Shown: in pieces, positions 39,955-49,019 of the stretch
Numbering within the stretch: position 1 is the stretch's first letter
Layout of the letters: each line of letters starts with the position of its first letter
Source: Chitinimonas prasina
Lineage (GTDB): Bacteria; Pseudomonadota; Gammaproteobacteria; Burkholderiales; Chitinimonadaceae
Length of the DNA stretch: 64,000 nt
NCBI RefSeq assembly: GCF_030160395.1
Contig: NZ_BSOG01000003.1
Span: 248,001 to 312,000 of the forward strand
Direction of reading: 5' to 3'
The notes under the pieces: model-generated
What the model was told of the DNA's origin: nothing
What the model saw: only the letters and a program-made list of their open reading frames with translations
Databases searched by the model: none
Made by a program: the position numbers and the translations under genes

Positions 39955-40317
39955 ATGGCCCGTATTGCTGGGGTAAACATACCCAATCATCAGCATACCG
40001 TCATTGGCCTGCAAGCCATTTACGGGATCGGACAGACTCGCGCTAAGGCCATCTGTGCCATCGCTTCAGTTCCAGCTGATCGCAAGATCAAGGACCTGAC
40101 CGATGCAGAGATGGACAAGCTGCGCGAGGAAGTCGGCAAGTTCACGGTTGAGGGTGACCTCCGTCGTGAGATTACGATGAACATCAAGCGTCTGATGGAC
40201 CTCGGTTGTTACCGTGGTCTGCGCCATCGCAAGGGCTTGCCCGCGCGTGGTCAGCGCACCCGCACGAACGCGCGTACCCGTAAGGGCCCGCGTAAGTCGA
40301 TCGCAGGGAAGAAGTAA
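39955..40317 (+). CDS. rpsM: 30S ribosomal protein S13
   Basis: 30S head protein contacting the P-site tRNA, 120 residues, [20 protein letters not shown] and the basic C-terminal tail [20 protein letters not shown]. Confidence 0.99.
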   Translation: MARIAGVNIPNHQHTVIGLQAIYGIGQTRAKAICAIASVPADRKIKDLTDAEMDKLREEVGKFTVEGDLRREITMNIKRLMDLGCYRGLRHRKGLPARGQRTRTNARTRKGPRKSIAGKK

Positions 40318-40334
40318 GCACTTAAGGAATAGCA

Positions 40335-40727
40335 ATGGCTAAAGCAAACACAGTGCGTGTACGGAAGAAAGTCAAAAAGGTCGTGTCGGAAGGCATCGTG
40401 CATGTGCACGCTTCCTTCAACAACACGATCGTGACCATCACTGATCGCCAAGGAAATGCTCTCTCCTGGGCTACCTCGGGCGGTGCTGGTTTCAAGGGCT
40501 CTCGGAAAAGTACACCATTCGCCGCCCAGGTGGCAGCGGAGCATGCTGGTAAAGTTGCCCAGGAATATGGCGTCAAGAACCTCGAAGTCCGCATCAAGGG
40601 ACCCGGCCCAGGCCGTGACTCCGCTGTGCGTGCGTTGAATGCGCTGGGTTTCAAGATCACCAGCATTTCCGACGTTACCCCCGTACCGCACAACGGCTGT
40701 CGTCCGCCGAAAAAGCGTCGTATCTAA
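40335..40727 (+). CDS. rpsK: 30S ribosomal protein S11
   Basis: Platform protein, 130 residues, with [19 protein letters not shown] and the C-terminal [17 protein letters not shown]. Confidence 0.99.
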   Translation: MAKANTVRVRKKVKKVVSEGIVHVHASFNNTIVTITDRQGNALSWATSGGAGFKGSRKSTPFAAQVAAEHAGKVAQEYGVKNLEVRIKGPGPGRDSAVRALNALGFKITSISDVTPVPHNGCRPPKKRRI

Positions 40728-40742
40728 TTCCGGAGACCCGAG

Positions 40743-41363
40743 ATGGCACGTTATATCGGACCGAAATGTAAACTTTCGCGCCGCGAAGGCACAGATCTGT
40801 TCCTGAAGAGCGCACGTCGCGCTCTGGACAGCAAGTGCAAGCTGGATAGTAAGCCTGGTCAACACGGTGCTAAGCAGCCCCGTCTGTCAGGTTTTGGTGT
40901 GCAACTGCGTGAGAAGCAAAAGATTCGCCGTATCTACGGTGTTCTTGAGCGTCAGTTCCGCCGTTATTTTGAAGAGGCTTCCCGCCGTAAGGGCTCGACC
41001 GGTGAAAACCTGTTGAAGATCCTGGAAGCGCGTCTCGACAACGTTGTGTACCGCATGGGCTTCGGCTCGACTCGCTCGGAAGCTCGTCAGCTGGTCAGCC
41101 ACAAGTCGATCACCGTGAATGGTGTGGTGGTGAATATCGCCTCCTACCAGGTCAAGGCTGGCGACGTGGTGTCTGTTCGCGACAAGTCGAAGAAGCAGGT
41201 TCGTATTCAGGAAGCGCTCGCGCTGGCTGAGCAGATCGGTTTCCCCGGCTGGGTTAGTGTCGATGGCAAGAAGATGGAAGGCGTTTACAAGAGCGCCCCA
41301 GAACGCAGCGACCTGTCCAGCGACATCAACGAGCAGCTCGTCGTCGAGTTCTACTCGAAGTAA
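40743..41363 (+). CDS. rpsD: 30S ribosomal protein S4
   Basis: Early 16S-binding protein; in E. coli the alpha-operon autoregulator. 206 residues, with the S4 RNA-binding domain [20 protein letters not shown]. Only Cys9 and Cys32 remain in the N-terminus, so the zinc site is absent. Confidence 0.99.
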   Translation: MARYIGPKCKLSRREGTDLFLKSARRALDSKCKLDSKPGQHGAKQPRLSGFGVQLREKQKIRRIYGVLERQFRRYFEEASRRKGSTGENLLKILEARLDNVVYRMGFGSTRSEARQLVSHKSITVNGVVVNIASYQVKAGDVVSVRDKSKKQVRIQEALALAEQIGFPGWVSVDGKKMEGVYKSAPERSDLSSDINEQLVVEFYSK

Positions 41364-41415
41364 TCGAACCGTAAATACGGATCGTCGCTCGTTTCGATAA
41401 AGGGATTGATTGTTT

Positions 41416-42399
41416 ATGCAAAGCAACGCGAATGACTTGCTGAAACCGCGCATCATCGATGTGCAGGCATCGTCGTCTACCCAGGCGCGTGTCGTGATGG
41501 AGCCGTTTGAGCGTGGCTACGGCCATACGCTCGGCAATGCGTTGCGCCGTATCCTGCTGTCGTCGATGCCCGGCTATGCGCCGACCGAAGTTAAGATCGA
41601 AGGCGTGTTGCATGAGTACTCGGCACTTGACGGTGTTCAGGAGGATGTCGTTGATATCCTCTTGAACCTCAAGGGTGTGGTGCTCAAGCTGCACGGCCGT
41701 GGTGAAGCCCTGCTGACCCTGAAGAAGGATGGCGAAGGCGTTGTTAAGGCCAGCGATATCGAAGTCCCTCACGACGTCGAGATCGTCAACCCTGATCACG
41801 TGATCGCCAACCTCTCTGCTGGCGGTAAGCTCGCCATGGAGATCAAGGTTGAAAAGGGCCGCGGCTACCAGCCGGCTGTCGTGCGTCTGGACAAGGAAGA
41901 GGGTCGTAACATCGGCTCTATCCTGCTGGATGCGTCGTTCAGCCCGATACGTCGCGTCAGCTACGCGGTTGAGAGCGCTCGTGTTGAGCAGCGTACCGAC
42001 CTCGACAAGCTGGTGATGGAGATCGAAACGAACGGTGCCATCGATCCGGAAGAAGCGGTTCGTTTTGCCGCCCGCGTCCTGGTCGAGCAGCTGGCCGTGT
42101 TCGCTGACCTGAAGAGCACTGAAGTCGAACCTGAGGCGCCTCGTGCCCCGCAGGTCGACCCGATCCTGCTCCGCCCGGTTGACGATCTGGAATTGACCGT
42201 GCGTTCGGCGAACTGCCTGAAGGCTGAAAACATCTATTACATCGGTGACCTGATCCAGCGTACCGAGACCGAATTGCTGAAGACCCCCAACCTGGGTCGC
42301 AAGTCCTTGAACGAAATCAAGGAAGTGCTGGCCTCCAAGGGTCTGACGCTCGGCATGAAGCTGGAAAACTGGCCGCCGGTCGGCCTGGAAAAGCCGTAA
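41416..42399 (+). CDS. rpoA: DNA-directed RNA polymerase subunit alpha
   Basis: 327 residues from ATG 41416 ([17 protein letters not shown]). The N-terminal assembly domain shows [20 protein letters not shown]; the C-terminal domain that binds UP elements and activators shows [20 protein letters not shown] and [21 protein letters not shown] six bases upstream is less likely. Penultimate gene of the alpha operon. Confidence 0.99.
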   Translation: MQSNANDLLKPRIIDVQASSSTQARVVMEPFERGYGHTLGNALRRILLSSMPGYAPTEVKIEGVLHEYSALDGVQEDVVDILLNLKGVVLKLHGRGEALLTLKKDGEGVVKASDIEVPHDVEIVNPDHVIANLSAGGKLAMEIKVEKGRGYQPAVVRLDKEEGRNIGSILLDASFSPIRRVSYAVESARVEQRTDLDKLVMEIETNGAIDPEEAVRFAARVLVEQLAVFADLKSTEVEPEAPRAPQVDPILLRPVDDLELTVRSANCLKAENIYYIGDLIQRTETELLKTPNLGRKSLNEIKEVLASKGLTLGMKLENWPPVGLEKP

Positions 42400-42429
42400 T
42401 CCAGGCTGGAAAGACAAGGGATAAACACC

Positions 42430-42819
42430 ATGCGTCATCGTCAAAGTAACCGCAAACTGAATCGCACGACGAGCCATCGTCTGGCGATGCTGCGCAACCT
42501 GGCCAACGCACTGCTGAAGCACGAAGTCATCAAGACGACGCTGCCTAAGGCAAAGGAACTGCGTCGCGTGGCTGAGCCGCTGATCACTCTGGGCAAGCAG
42601 GAGCGCACTGTCGCCAACCTGCGTCTGGCCTTCGACCGCACCCGCGATCGTGAGCTGACCCTGAAGCTGTTCGACGTGCTGGGCCCACGCTACAAGAACC
42701 GTAACGGCGGCTACCTGCGCATCCTGAAGTACGGTTTCCGTCAGGGCGACAATGCTCCTATGGCATTGGTCGAACTGCTGGACCGTCCGGAAGTTGCTGA
42801 AGTCGTGGAAGCTGCCTAA
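42430..42819 (+). CDS. rplQ: 50S ribosomal protein L17
   Basis: Tunnel-exit protein, 129 residues, [20 protein letters not shown] and the signature [20 protein letters not shown]. Last gene of the 32-kb transcription/translation block; a strong terminator follows. Confidence 0.99.
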   Translation: MRHRQSNRKLNRTTSHRLAMLRNLANALLKHEVIKTTLPKAKELRRVAEPLITLGKQERTVANLRLAFDRTRDRELTLKLFDVLGPRYKNRNGGYLRILKYGFRQGDNAPMALVELLDRPEVAEVVEAA

Positions 42820-42837
42820 ACCACAGTGTTCCAATAG

Positions 42838-42866
42838 AAAAGCCAACCTTAGGGTTGGCTTTTTTA
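42838..42866 (+). terminator. Rho-independent terminator of the alpha operon
   Basis: Stem AGCCAACC/GGTTGGCT (42841-42848 and 42853-42860, loop TTAG), extended by A/T pairs and followed by six Ts. A-rich upstream and T-rich downstream, so it may also work for the converging minus-strand HDOD gene. Confidence 0.92.
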
Positions 42867-42900
42867 CGTCTGGCGTACTGCTTTCGGCGTAGCCGCAGCA

Positions 42901-43803
42901 TTAGCTGGGGTGGGCCGATATCTGTATGGGTGGTGGCGGCTCGGCGGGATCATCGCCAAACCAGTCCCAGCTTTTCTGCGCTTTGCGGCTGGCTTCGTGG
43001 CACAGGTGCTGCGCCTTGTCGTAACCCATGCCGGCCAGGTCGGCTACAGCCTGGTAGTCGTCAGGAAGCGCCTCATCGTTCCAGCCATTGGCACTATGGC
43101 GGGCATAGGCCACTGCGGTCGTAACGGTACGCACCCTGGGGTTCTCTGCGTGGCCTTCATCCATCAGCATCTTTAGTATCGGGGGCAGGTGCCAGGCTTC
43201 GATCAGTGCCAGTTGTAGCTCGAGTAACGGAAAGCCCAGCACGGTCTTTTGTGCTACCTGGCTGCGCAGGCGCTTGTCTAGCTGTTGCATGGCACGTATG
43301 CGTAGTAGCAGCTTGGGGGAGAAGCAGCCCACCAGTACTTCGGCAATATCGCGCAGCAAGGCGGCGGTACCCACCTCGCCGCCGTCGATATCGTGCCGGT
43401 GACCGGCCCAGAGTTCGGCACTAATGGCGGCATGGAAGGCCCGCTGCAGCACCCGCAGGACCTGCTTCAGACCCTGTGGGTGCCCCTGTAGCATATGCTC
43501 GACCGTGTCGCATTCGACAAAGGCGCGCAGCAGGGGGTCGACTCCCACCATCAGGATGACCCGTTCTACGGTGGTGACGTCGGTCAGTTGCTGGGCGGAG
43601 CGGTGACGCTGCAGATATCGCAGTATCTTGAGTGCCAGCAGGGCGTCGTGATGTGCGACAGCGGCCAGATCCAGCACCGTGGCATCCTCGCCTTTCTCCA
43701 CCAGCTTGACCAGCTCTGCCTTGCTGCGGGCGAGTATGGGGAAGGTGCTGGCTTCGAAGAAGCGTGTCCAGGCATCAATACTGGCTAATGGGTGCTCTAT
43801 CAT
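42901..43803 (-). CDS. HDOD domain-containing protein
   Basis: 300 residues from ATG 43803, which has a clear GAGGAGG site four bases upstream. The pattern SFP-like start (STFPILARSKAELVKLVEKG), helical DLAAVAHHDALLALKILRYL and the later GGEVGTAALLRDIAEVLVG fit an HDOD (HD-related output) domain, found in bacterial signalling proteins but without a firm catalytic role. There is no attached GAF, EAL or receiver domain. Divergent from apaH. Function unknown; a regulatory role is inferred from the family. Confidence 0.75.
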   Translation of the reverse strand: MIEHPLASIDAWTRFFEASTFPILARSKAELVKLVEKGEDATVLDLAAVAHHDALLALKILRYLQRHRSAQQLTDVTTVERVILMVGVDPLLRAFVECDTVEHMLQGHPQGLKQVLRVLQRAFHAAISAELWAGHRHDIDGGEVGTAALLRDIAEVLVGCFSPKLLLRIRAMQQLDKRLRSQVAQKTVLGFPLLELQLALIEAWHLPPILKMLMDEGHAENPRVRTVTTAVAYARHSANGWNDEALPDDYQAVADLAGMGYDKAQHLCHEASRKAQKSWDWFGDDPAEPPPPIQISAHPS

Positions 43804-43875
43804 CTGTCCTCCTCGCATGAGTCTAGTGCTCAGTGCCAGCGATAGCCAGCCCAGCACGCAAGCTGCCGATATCAC

Positions 43876-43881
43876 TATAAT
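43876..43881 (+). promoter_or_regulatory. Possible -10 element of apaH
   Basis: Exact TATAAT 27 bases before the apaH ATG, followed by a GC-rich CGGCGGC. No convincing -35 at 16-18 bases. Lies in the 105-base spacer shared with the divergent HDOD gene. Confidence 0.4.
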
Positions 43882-43908
43882 CGGCGGCTTACCCTTATCG
43901 AGTTCACC

Positions 43909-44733
43909 ATGGCCAGCTATGCAATAGGCGACCTGCAGGGTTGTTATCAGGAGTTTCTGGACTTGTTGGCCGAGATGGCGTTTCAGCCGGATAGGGATCG
44001 ACTGTTCCTGGTGGGCGATCTCGTCAATCGTGGGCCAGACTCACTGGCGGTGTTGCGTTGGGTGTATCAGCACCGGGACTGTGTCGATATCGTGCTTGGC
44101 AATCATGATTTGCACCTGCTGGCGGTGCAGGCGGGTCTGGCGAGGCAGAAAGGTAGGGATACCCTGGCCGAGGTGTTGGCGGCGCCTGACGCACCCTTGC
44201 TGTTGGACTGGCTGCGTTGTCAGCCGCTGGTGCGGCGATGCGGTGGCTTTCTGTTTGTTCATGCGGGCTTGCTGCCCGACTGGACGGCGCAACAGGCGGT
44301 GGCGCTGTCGGCGGAGGTCGAGGCGGTGCTGGCCTCCGCGGGGTATAAGGAATTCCTGGGGCAGATGTATGGCAATCAACCGAGTCGGTGGCATGAGGGG
44401 CTGGTCGGCATAGACAGGCTGCGCCTGGTGGTGAATGTCTGCACCCGCATGCGCCTGCTGACGGACACAGGGGCCTTGGACCTGGATTTCAAGGGAGAGC
44501 TGGACAATGCGCCGGCCTATCTGCATGCCTGGTTTGATGCGCCGGATAGGCAGCAGCAGGATGTCTGTATAGTCAGCGGCCATTGGTCGGCCCTGGGCTT
44601 GATGCTGAGGCCTGATGTCATCGCGCTGGATACCGGCTGCGTCTGGGGCGGCAGCCTGGCTGGTGTGCGGCTGGAGGATAGGCAGGTGTTTCAGGTGCCA
44701 TCACGGCAAGCGCGCTCTAGCGACTGGGGCTGA
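43909..44733 (+). CDS. apaH: Symmetrical bis(5'-nucleosyl)-tetraphosphatase ApaH
   Basis: Hydrolyses Ap4A to two ADP and can remove Np4 caps from RNA. 274 residues with the phosphoesterase motifs GDLQGCYQEF (D8), GDLVNRGPDSL and LGNHDLHLL. The first motif has Gln where E. coli has His (GDVHG), a common variant. Its 3' end overlaps the converging acyltransferase gene by 17 bases. Confidence 0.95.
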   Translation: MASYAIGDLQGCYQEFLDLLAEMAFQPDRDRLFLVGDLVNRGPDSLAVLRWVYQHRDCVDIVLGNHDLHLLAVQAGLARQKGRDTLAEVLAAPDAPLLLDWLRCQPLVRRCGGFLFVHAGLLPDWTAQQAVALSAEVEAVLASAGYKEFLGQMYGNQPSRWHEGLVGIDRLRLVVNVCTRMRLLTDTGALDLDFKGELDNAPAYLHAWFDAPDRQQQDVCIVSGHWSALGLMLRPDVIALDTGCVWGGSLAGVRLEDRQVFQVPSRQARSSDWG

Positions 44734-45616
44734 TGTCGTCCCCGTTTGCCGGTTGCGAGGCCTCAGGTGCTGCGACGGCCAGCTCGATATCGCTACGCAC
44801 CCGTTCGGCGATGCGTTGCTGCGCCAGCTGCGCCAGCTCTCGCCGGCCATATTCCTGGGCGGCTAGGGCGGGCAGGTAATCGAGGGTGACGCGCATGCGC
44901 GGTTCAGCCAGCAACAGGCCCATGGATTCAATCAGGCTCATTTCCCCCACATAGGCGGCAGCCGTGCTGCGCAGGCCGTGCTGGTCGTAGTAGCGCAGGG
45001 CGATGGGCTGCAGCTGGGCGCCAGCTTCTATTGCGGGCTGCAGCAGCGAGGCATTGAAGCTGGCGACATCCAGCCCATGGGTGGTACTGCCTTCGGGGAA
45101 GACAGCAATGCAATCGCCGCTGCTGAGCGCATGGGCAATCTGGCGATTGACCCGCACGGTGTCATGGCGGCGTTCGCGGGCCACGAACAGGGTGCCGGTC
45201 CGATGGCATAGCCAGCCTATCAGGGGCCAGCGGCGGACCTCGGATTTGGCCACGAAGCGCGATGGGCAGACCGCATTCATGACAAAGATATCCAGCCAGG
45301 ACACGTGGTTGGCCACCAGCACGGTATTGGTAGGCACCAGCTCAGGGTGGTCGCCGCGTGCTTCCACCTCGATGCCCAGTATCTGGCACAGGCGCCGAGA
45401 CCAGCGCGCGATGGCGCGCGCCCGGCTGGCGGCATCCCTGCGCTTGAACAGCAGGGCAACCTCGGTCAGGCCAAGCAGCAGATGCAGGAAGAGGCGGGCG
45501 GAACGCCACGCGCGTAGTAGTCGCGGTGTTTTCATGGTGACAAGCCGCGAGTGTAATGTCGCGAGCAGCGGCTTGTCAGCAAACCGTGCGCTGATACCGG
45601 CCAGCACCCCGGTCAT
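44717..45616 (-). CDS. olsA: 1-acyl-glycerol-3-phosphate/lyso-ornithine-lipid acyltransferase (OlsA/PlsC family)
   Basis: Membrane-associated acyltransferase, 299 residues. Motif I is NHVSWLD (His104, Asp109) and motif III is FPEGSTT (173-179), with a hydrophobic N-terminal segment. Its neighbour is an OlsB-like N-acyltransferase, so it probably adds the second acyl chain to lyso-ornithine lipid; some OlsA enzymes also acylate lysophosphatidic acid. The start at 45616 overlaps the olsB stop (ATGA). The ATG at 45535 (MKTPRLLRAWRS) is a plausible shorter start. Confidence 0.82.
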   Translation of the reverse strand: MTGVLAGISARFADKPLLATLHSRLVTMKTPRLLRAWRSARLFLHLLLGLTEVALLFKRRDAASRARAIARWSRRLCQILGIEVEARGDHPELVPTNTVLVANHVSWLDIFVMNAVCPSRFVAKSEVRRWPLIGWLCHRTGTLFVARERRHDTVRVNRQIAHALSSGDCIAVFPEGSTTHGLDVASFNASLLQPAIEAGAQLQPIALRYYDQHGLRSTAAAYVGEMSLIESMGLLLAEPRMRVTLDYLPALAAQEYGRRELAQLAQQRIAERVRSDIELAVAAPEASQPANGDDISPSR

Positions 45617-46368
45617 TCGGTGGCGATGAAGTGGCGGGCGTAACGGTTATTCATCCGGCTCATGGGAAGCAGGATCAGCAGGTCGGCGGTGTTGAAGTCC
45701 GGATCCCATGCCGGCAGGCCGCAGATATAGGCCCCCACGCGCATATAGCCCTTGATCAGCGGCGGGATCTCGGCCGGCACGGCATCATCGAGTGCATCCA
45801 GGGGCAGTGGGCAGCGTGGATGGGCGCGCCACTCTACCGGCGACATGGATTTCTTGCTCAGCTCCCGGTAGATGCTGGCGGCGGCATGTCCGCCGTCCGC
45901 CATGCTGATGCTGGCGCAGCCGACCAGGTATTCGTAGCCGTGGCGGCTCATGTAGTCGGCCAGACCGGCCCAGAGCAGGGTGATGGTGGCGCCGGTGCGG
46001 TAGTCAGGATGTACGCAGGAGCGCCCCACTTCGACCATGCTGTTGCGGATGTGCTGGAAGCGGGTCAGGTCGAACTCGGTTTCGGAGTAGTAGCTGCCTA
46101 GTGCCTTGGCTTGGTGGGGCGGCAGGATGCGATAGGTGCCGACGACTTCGTTGCTGGCTTCGTCCCGTACCAGCAGGTGTTCGCACCAGGGGTCGAACAG
46201 GTCTACATCCAGGCCGCTATGGCGGCTGTTGAGCCGAGCGCCCATCTCTTCGCCAAACACCTTGTAGCGCAAGGCCTGCGCTGCGCGTACGTCGCTGTCG
46301 CTGCTGGCCAAGCTGACGCTGAGCTTGGGCCGGACCGGGGTGGTGGGTTGCAGTTCGATATGCAGCAT
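45613..46368 (-). CDS. olsB: L-ornithine N(alpha)-acyltransferase OlsB
   Basis: Transfers a 3-hydroxyacyl chain to ornithine, first step of ornithine-lipid synthesis. 251 residues with the GNAT-like hemolysin/acyltransferase pattern: QALRYKVFGEEMGARL, then LVGTYRILPP-like VVGTYRILPPHQAKALGSYY, VEVGRSCVHPDYRTGATITL, and the C-terminal PPLIKGYMRVGAYICGLPAW. Start ATG 46368. Forms a coupled pair with the acyltransferase gene downstream. Confidence 0.88.
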   Translation of the reverse strand: MLHIELQPTTPVRPKLSVSLASSDSDVRAAQALRYKVFGEEMGARLNSRHSGLDVDLFDPWCEHLLVRDEASNEVVGTYRILPPHQAKALGSYYSETEFDLTRFQHIRNSMVEVGRSCVHPDYRTGATITLLWAGLADYMSRHGYEYLVGCASISMADGGHAAASIYRELSKKSMSPVEWRAHPRCPLPLDALDDAVPAEIPPLIKGYMRVGAYICGLPAWDPDFNTADLLILLPMSRMNNRYARHFIATE

Positions 46369-46475
46369 GGCGCTGGGGCTCCAGGTCTGTTCGTGGTCTC
46401 AGGAACAAACTTAGAGTGCTGCGATGACGGTCAGGTGACCGTGGAATGAAGGATTTCTTACCGGTGTAACGACGC

Positions 46476-46667
46476 CTAGGCGCGGTGGTCGCTACCGTCG
46501 TCTGCCAGCGGATCGACCGGACTGCCTGCAACCCGGTACTGTTCGGCAGCCCATAGGCCAAGGTCTATCTGCTTGCAGCGTTCGCTGCAAAAAGGACGCC
46601 AGGGATTATCGGTTGACCATGGGCTGAGCTTGCCGCAACACGGGCAGGGGACTTGACGTTGGGACAT
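46476..46667 (-). CDS. yacG: DNA gyrase inhibitor YacG (small zinc protein)
   Basis: 63 residues with the four zinc cysteines in the family pattern: CPCCGK (Cys8, Cys11) and [15 protein letters not shown] (Cys27, Cys31). In E. coli YacG binds GyrB and inhibits gyrase. Three bases after zapD, as in other proteobacteria. The 107 bases downstream to olsB hold only a short palindrome around 46429-46444. Confidence 0.93.
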   Translation of the reverse strand: MSQRQVPCPCCGKLSPWSTDNPWRPFCSERCKQIDLGLWAAEQYRVAGSPVDPLADDGSDHRA

Positions 46668-46670
46668 GGA

Positions 46671-47429
46671 TCAGAGGTTGCAGAAAGCCAGGACGAAATC
46701 GATATCGTGATCGCACTGCCTGGGGCGGTCGGAGCCGGCGGCAGGCGTAACGAAACGCACATTGATGGCGTACTTGTTGGCCGAGAGTTCGGGGACGTAG
46801 GGAATGTCGGAGGCCAGTGTTACCTTGAGTAGCTGCACCAGCTTGCCGCCCGACATCTGCTGGAAGGCACCATTGCGGGCCACCAGGGGTACTACCTTGG
46901 CGCTGTTGCGTAATATCCGCAGCACGATGTCTATGCCGTCCTTGATGGGCAGCATGGGGCCTAGCCAGCCCCCCAGTTCGTGCCGGCGTTCTTCTACCGG
47001 TTTTTGTTGCCAGAAGTGGTAGGAGGGCAGGTCGAACTCGCAAACGCCGCCGGGAATGCCGGAGCGCTGCTTGATGGCCATCAGCCACTCATTCTCACGC
47101 AGGTGCTGGGCGAACTTGCCGGTGGGCTCCAGCAGGCGGCCATGGGTGTGCTCGATATCGGCCAGTACCATATCCAGCGCCTCTTCGGAAATCTGCGGAT
47201 TGTCGCGCAGTCCTTCCAGTGTCTGGCGCTGGCGGTCCAGTTCCTGCAGCAGATCTGATTTCAGATCGGCGCGGCCGGCCACTTCCATGATTTCGAACAG
47301 GCACAGCAGGGAGGCGTGATGCTCCAGGGGGTGATCGCGACCGGCAAAGAAGGCGGCACGGTCGTACAAATCCTCCAGCCGCAGCAAGGTGCGGATACGT
47401 TCGTTGACGGGGAATTCGTAGCTGATCAC
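46671..47429 (-). CDS. zapD: Cell division protein ZapD
   Basis: FtsZ-interacting protein that bundles FtsZ filaments. 252 residues beginning MISYEFPVNERIRTLLRLED, with DLPSYHFWQQKPVEERR and IDIVLRILRNSAKVVPLVAR, all typical. Sits between coaE and yacG, the conserved order. Start ATG 47429. Confidence 0.95.
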   Translation of the reverse strand: MISYEFPVNERIRTLLRLEDLYDRAAFFAGRDHPLEHHASLLCLFEIMEVAGRADLKSDLLQELDRQRQTLEGLRDNPQISEEALDMVLADIEHTHGRLLEPTGKFAQHLRENEWLMAIKQRSGIPGGVCEFDLPSYHFWQQKPVEERRHELGGWLGPMLPIKDGIDIVLRILRNSAKVVPLVARNGAFQQMSGGKLVQLLKVTLASDIPYVPELSANKYAINVRFVTPAAGSDRPRQCDHDIDFVLAFCNL

Positions 47430-47499
47430 GTTGGGCGTGGAATGGTTAGGCCTGTATTAGCGCTCGATTGTGCAAGATTCGCCCCATTTTTACAAACGA

Positions 47500-48129
47500 T
47501 TAAGCTGAATCGGGTTCCGATTCAGGTGCTTGCAGATATTTCTTATGTAAAACCTTAACTTTATCCGCGAGTTGCGCGAGGTCGCCGTCGTTGGTGATCA
47601 CGTCGTCGGCTCGAGCCAAACGTTCGCTGCGGCTCATCTGGCCGGCCATGATGGCCCTGACCTCGGTCTCGCTGAGCTGGCTGCGCTGCATCACGCGAGA
47701 TATCTGCATCGCCTCGGGGACATCGACCACCAGGGCGCGCGAGATCGTACTGGCGTAGGCGCCCGTCTCGAACAGCAGGGGCACGGCCAGCAGGCAATAG
47801 GGCGTGGTGGTGGGCAGGCTGGCCAGATCGGCCAGTGCGGTCTGGCGTATCAGGGGGTGGAAGGTGGCTTCCAGGTTGGCCTTAGCCTGGGGATTGCTGA
47901 AGATGGCGTGTCTTAGCCTGGGGCGGTCGATGGCGCCATCTGGCGTCAGGTAATCTGATCCGAACAGCTGCGCTACGCAGGCGGCACCTGCCTGCCCGGG
48001 CTGGCTTAGGCGATGGGCGATCTCGTCGGTATCGACCAGGGGCACGCCCAGCGCCTGGAAAGCCTGGGCGACGGCGGATTTGCCCGAGCCAATGCCGCCG
48101 GTCAGGCCTATCACGCGCAAGAGAGGCAC
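47500..48129 (-). CDS. coaE: Dephospho-CoA kinase CoaE
   Basis: Last step of coenzyme A synthesis: phosphorylates the 3'-OH of dephospho-CoA. 209 residues with P-loop GLTGGIGSGKS (8-18), VDTDEIAHRL and the lid/CoA region LLAVPLLFETGAY. Lies between pilD and zapD; 70 bases separate it from zapD. Confidence 0.96.
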   Translation of the reverse strand: MPLLRVIGLTGGIGSGKSAVAQAFQALGVPLVDTDEIAHRLSQPGQAGAACVAQLFGSDYLTPDGAIDRPRLRHAIFSNPQAKANLEATFHPLIRQTALADLASLPTTTPYCLLAVPLLFETGAYASTISRALVVDVPEAMQISRVMQRSQLSETEVRAIMAGQMSRSERLARADDVITNDGDLAQLADKVKVLHKKYLQAPESEPDSA

Positions 48130-48145
48130 TCCGGCGGACGAGGCA

Positions 48146-49015
48146 TCAGTAGGCGCCCCAGATTAGTCTTTGTAGTTGCGGACCCCAGAACAGGGTGGCG
48201 AGGCCGGCTATGGCCAGGTAGGGTCCAAAAGGCAGGGGTTTGCCCCAGCCTCGCCGCGCCAGCAGGGTCAGGCTGATGCCTATGATTGCACCGGCTACCG
48301 ACGACATGAGGATGATGACAGGCAGGCACTGCCAGCCCATCCAGGCGCCCAGGGCAGCCAGCAGCTTGAAATCGCCATATCCCATGCCGTCCTTGCCGGT
48401 GACCAGCTTGAAGGCCCAGTAGACCAGCCAGAGCAGCAGATAGCCAGCCATGGCACCAACGACGGCATCCTGCAAGGGAACGAAGATGCCGTTCAGGTTG
48501 AACAGCAGGCCCAGCCAGAGCAGGGGCAGGGTCAGGCTATCGGGCAGCAGATAGGTATCGGCATCAATGCAGAACAAGGCTACCAGGAACCACACCAGAA
48601 GAATCGCACCCACCGCCAGCAGGGAGGGGCCAAAGTGCCAGGCCATGGCGGCAGTGAGCAGGCCGGTCGTCAGTTCCACCAGCGGATAGCGCGGACTGAT
48701 GGCTGTCTGGCAGTGACGGCAGCGTCCGCGCAGCCATAGCCAGGAGAGCACGGGGATATTGTCGCGGGCGGTGATGAGGGCGCCACAGCCTGGGCAGGCT
48801 GAGCGCGGTACCGCCAGGTTGTAGCGTGGCCTGGCTGGCTCTTCGGCATCTTCGGGCAGATCGATGACCGCGCATTCGTGACGGAATTCGCTCTCCATCA
48901 TCTTGGGCAAGCGATGGATAACCACGTTCAGAAAGCTGCCTACGATCAGGCCCAAGCATAGCGAGAAAACTATGAAGAACGCCGGCTCAATGCTGGCGAG
49001 GTTGAGTAGCGTCAT
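48146..49015 (-). CDS. pilD: Prepilin peptidase/N-methyltransferase PilD
   Basis: Inner-membrane aspartyl protease that cuts class III leaders and methylates the new N-terminus. 289 residues from ATG 49015. Two CxxC pairs (Cys74/77 and Cys99/102) form the cytoplasmic zinc loop; active-site regions are CIDADTYLLPD (149-159) and GYGDFKLL (212-219, Asp215). About eight membrane segments. Starts five bases after the pilC stop. It is the obvious processing enzyme for the prepilin-like proteins at 5987-10203. Confidence 0.95.
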   Translation of the reverse strand: MTLLNLASIEPAFFIVFSLCLGLIVGSFLNVVIHRLPKMMESEFRHECAVIDLPEDAEEPARPRYNLAVPRSACPGCGALITARDNIPVLSWLWLRGRCRHCQTAISPRYPLVELTTGLLTAAMAWHFGPSLLAVGAILLVWFLVALFCIDADTYLLPDSLTLPLLWLGLLFNLNGIFVPLQDAVVGAMAGYLLLWLVYWAFKLVTGKDGMGYGDFKLLAALGAWMGWQCLPVIILMSSVAGAIIGISLTLLARRGWGKPLPFGPYLAIAGLATLFWGPQLQRLIWGAY

Positions 49016-49019
49016 TGCA

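Noticed and set aside
46429-46444. Short palindrome ACGGTC-AGGT-GACCGT between yacG and olsB
   Set aside because: No T run on either strand and only six base pairs; too weak to call a terminator or operator.
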